Shown: one piece after another, positions 6,145 to 7,013 of the stretch
Layout: the number at the start of each line of letters is the position of its first letter
How positions within the stretch are numbered: position 1 is the first letter of the stretch
NCBI GenBank assembly: GCA_002685415.1
Contig: NYXO01000074.1
Coordinates: 1 to 7,013 of the forward strand
Direction of reading: 5' to 3'
Length of the DNA stretch: 7,013 bases
DNA from: Methanobacteriota archaeon
GTDB lineage: Archaea > Thermoplasmatota > Poseidoniia > Poseidoniales > Thalassarchaeaceae
Made by a program: the position numbers and the translations under genes
Notes under the pieces: generated by a model
What the model saw: the letters and a program-made list of their open reading frames with translations, nothing else
What the model was told of the DNA's origin: nothing
Database searches by the model: none

Positions 6145-6172
6145 ATTATTGATTAATTGTTGTTACAATCAA
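6145..6172 (-). promoter_or_regulatory. Candidate promoter for the gap-ridA operon
   Basis: Minus-strand TTGATT (6167-6172) and AATAAT (6145-6150) with a 16-base spacer. Transcription would start near 6138, leaving a leader of only some 7 bases that barely contains the GAGGG ribosome site. That, and the high AT content, make the call tentative. Confidence 0.28.
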
Positions 6173-6186
6173 CTAATAATATACCT

Positions 6187-6192
6187 TATAAC
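6187..6192 (+). promoter_or_regulatory. Candidate -10 element giving a leaderless fbiC transcript
   Basis: TATAAC (5/6 to consensus) ends eight bases before the ATG at 6201. A start site 7-9 bases downstream would fall on or next to the ATG, which would explain why no Shine-Dalgarno is seen there. The best upstream box, TTACAA (6163-6168, 18-base spacer), is poor. Confidence 0.3.
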
Positions 6193-6200
6193 TATTATTT

Positions 6201-7013
6201 ATGACAGAATTAACAAGAATAATTAATGATTCCATCTTTGGTTCAATTTCGACTGAAGAGCTATTAGGCAAAGCTTTTGACAAAAAAATAGATAACTTTG
6301 GTAACAATATAACATATAGCCCTAAAGTTTTTATTCCACTAACAACAATGTGTAGAGATAATTGTGGATATTGTACATTTGTAAAATCTCCTAAAGAGGG
6401 AGGTACCTATTTAAATCAAGAAGATGTTCTTTTAATAGCAGAAGCTGGTGATGATGCTGGTTGCTATGAAGCTTTATTTACCCTAGGGGATAAGCCAGAG
6501 CTCAAATGGGATTTTGCTTTAAGCCAACTTAAAGAGTTAGGCCATTCCTCAACTCATGATTATTTAATTAGTTCGATGAAGATTGTGAATGAGAAATTTA
6601 ATCTCTTTGCACATGCCAATCCTGGTTTAATGAGCAAAAAAGAGATAAAGGAGTTAAAAAATCACTCACCATCTGGCGGCATTATGATTGAGTCATTTTC
6701 GAAAAATATATACGACAAGGGAAAAGCACATTACAAAACAGATACCAAGCACATTGATTTAAGACTAGAAACGCTAAATAATGCATTGGAAGAAAAATAT
6801 CCAGTTACGACTGGATTGCTTCTTGGTTTAACTTCAACAAAAGAAGAAATTGTAAATGATATATCAAATTTAATTGAATATGTAAAAAAGAACTCCGCAA
6901 TACAGGAAGTAATATTACAAAATTTTAGAGCAAAGAAAAATACATTAATGAAGAATAGTTCTGAAATAACAAATGATTTATTTTTAAGAATCATTGCAAC
7001 AACTAGAATTTAT
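6201..7013 (+). CDS. fbiC: F420 deazaflavin (FO) synthase, CofG-type radical-SAM domain, cut by the window edge
   Basis: Partial gene: 271 codons, open at the right edge. FO synthase makes the 7,8-didemethyl-8-hydroxy-5-deazariboflavin core of coenzyme F420 from a tyrosine-derived adduct, using radical SAM chemistry. The CofG signature is clear: KVFIPLTTMCRDNCGYCTF with cluster cysteines C51, C55 and C58, then GCYEALFTLGDKPE (87-100), HANPGLMS (138-145), TGLLLGL (204-210) and IQEVILQNFRAK (234-245). Two usual motifs are altered: the Met-Met-Leu-Glu block reads IMIE (161-164), and the G-I-G-E-T block after GLL reads GLTST (209-213). The N-terminal lead before the cluster is short (50 residues) compared with mycobacterial FbiC. 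Whether the chain continues into a fused CofH half (FbiC) or is stand-alone CofG cannot be seen. The ATG is the first in-frame start after the 69-bp divergent spacer. Confidence 0.9.
   Translation, partial: MTELTRIINDSIFGSISTEELLGKAFDKKIDNFGNNITYSPKVFIPLTTMCRDNCGYCTFVKSPKEGGTYLNQEDVLLIAEAGDDAGCYEALFTLGDKPELKWDFALSQLKELGHSSTHDYLISSMKIVNEKFNLFAHANPGLMSKKEIKELKNHSPSGGIMIESFSKNIYDKGKAHYKTDTKHIDLRLETLNNALEEKYPVTTGLLLGLTSTKEEIVNDISNLIEYVKKNSAIQEVILQNFRAKKNTLMKNSSEITNDLFLRIIATTRIY

Noticed and set aside
6731..6994. Minus-strand open frame of 87 codons near the right edge.
   Set aside because: Antisense to the conserved CofG domain; its Phe/Ser-rich sequence is what the complement of an AT-rich gene produces.

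Overview
The window is an AT-rich (visibly about two-thirds A+T), very densely packed stretch of bacterial chromosome. It holds eight complete protein genes and one gene cut by the right edge. Overlapping stops and starts, a 12-bp convergent overlap and only two real intergenic gaps (about 127 and 69 bp) point to a streamlined genome. An FbiC/CofG-type F420 gene and a ribosomal protein S16 with a long charged C-terminal tail fit an actinobacterium-like lineage. With the low GC, a marine group such as Ca. Actinomarinales is a reasonable guess. That placement is inference from gene content, not a database result. No RNA genes, mobile elements, CRISPR arrays or long repeats were seen.

Left part (minus strand, 4-1775): upp then deoB, coupled by a 1-nt TAATG overlap. 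Together they form a nucleobase and pentose-phosphate salvage unit. Uracil phosphoribosyltransferase makes UMP, and phosphopentomutase links ribose-1-phosphate to ribose-5-phosphate. The DeoB copy has serine where the family has its phosphorylated threonine.

Middle (plus strand, 1903-3030): rpsP-khpA-rimM, a translation and ribosome-assembly operon with stop/start overlaps. The usual partners trmD and rplS do not follow. The operon ends in a tail-to-tail overlap with the next, oppositely oriented gene. RimM is short, divergent and starts with TTG.

Right part (minus strand, 3019-6131): a compact four-gene operon read in the order GAPDH-like paralogue, GAPDH, RidA-family protein, class I glutamine-amidotransferase-like (peptidase C26) hydrolase. 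The most striking observation is the first gene. It is a full-length GAPDH fold in perfect register with its active neighbour, but the catalytic Cys152 is Asn and several phosphate-site residues are replaced, while the dinucleotide-binding motif and His179 remain. It looks like a conserved GAPDH pseudoenzyme, or an enzyme with a different chemistry, made just ahead of the real GAPDH.

Far right (plus strand, 6201 to edge): the N-terminal radical-SAM (CofG) part of an F420 deazaflavin synthase, divergent from the gap operon across a 69-bp spacer. No stretch longer than 300 bases lacks a gene.
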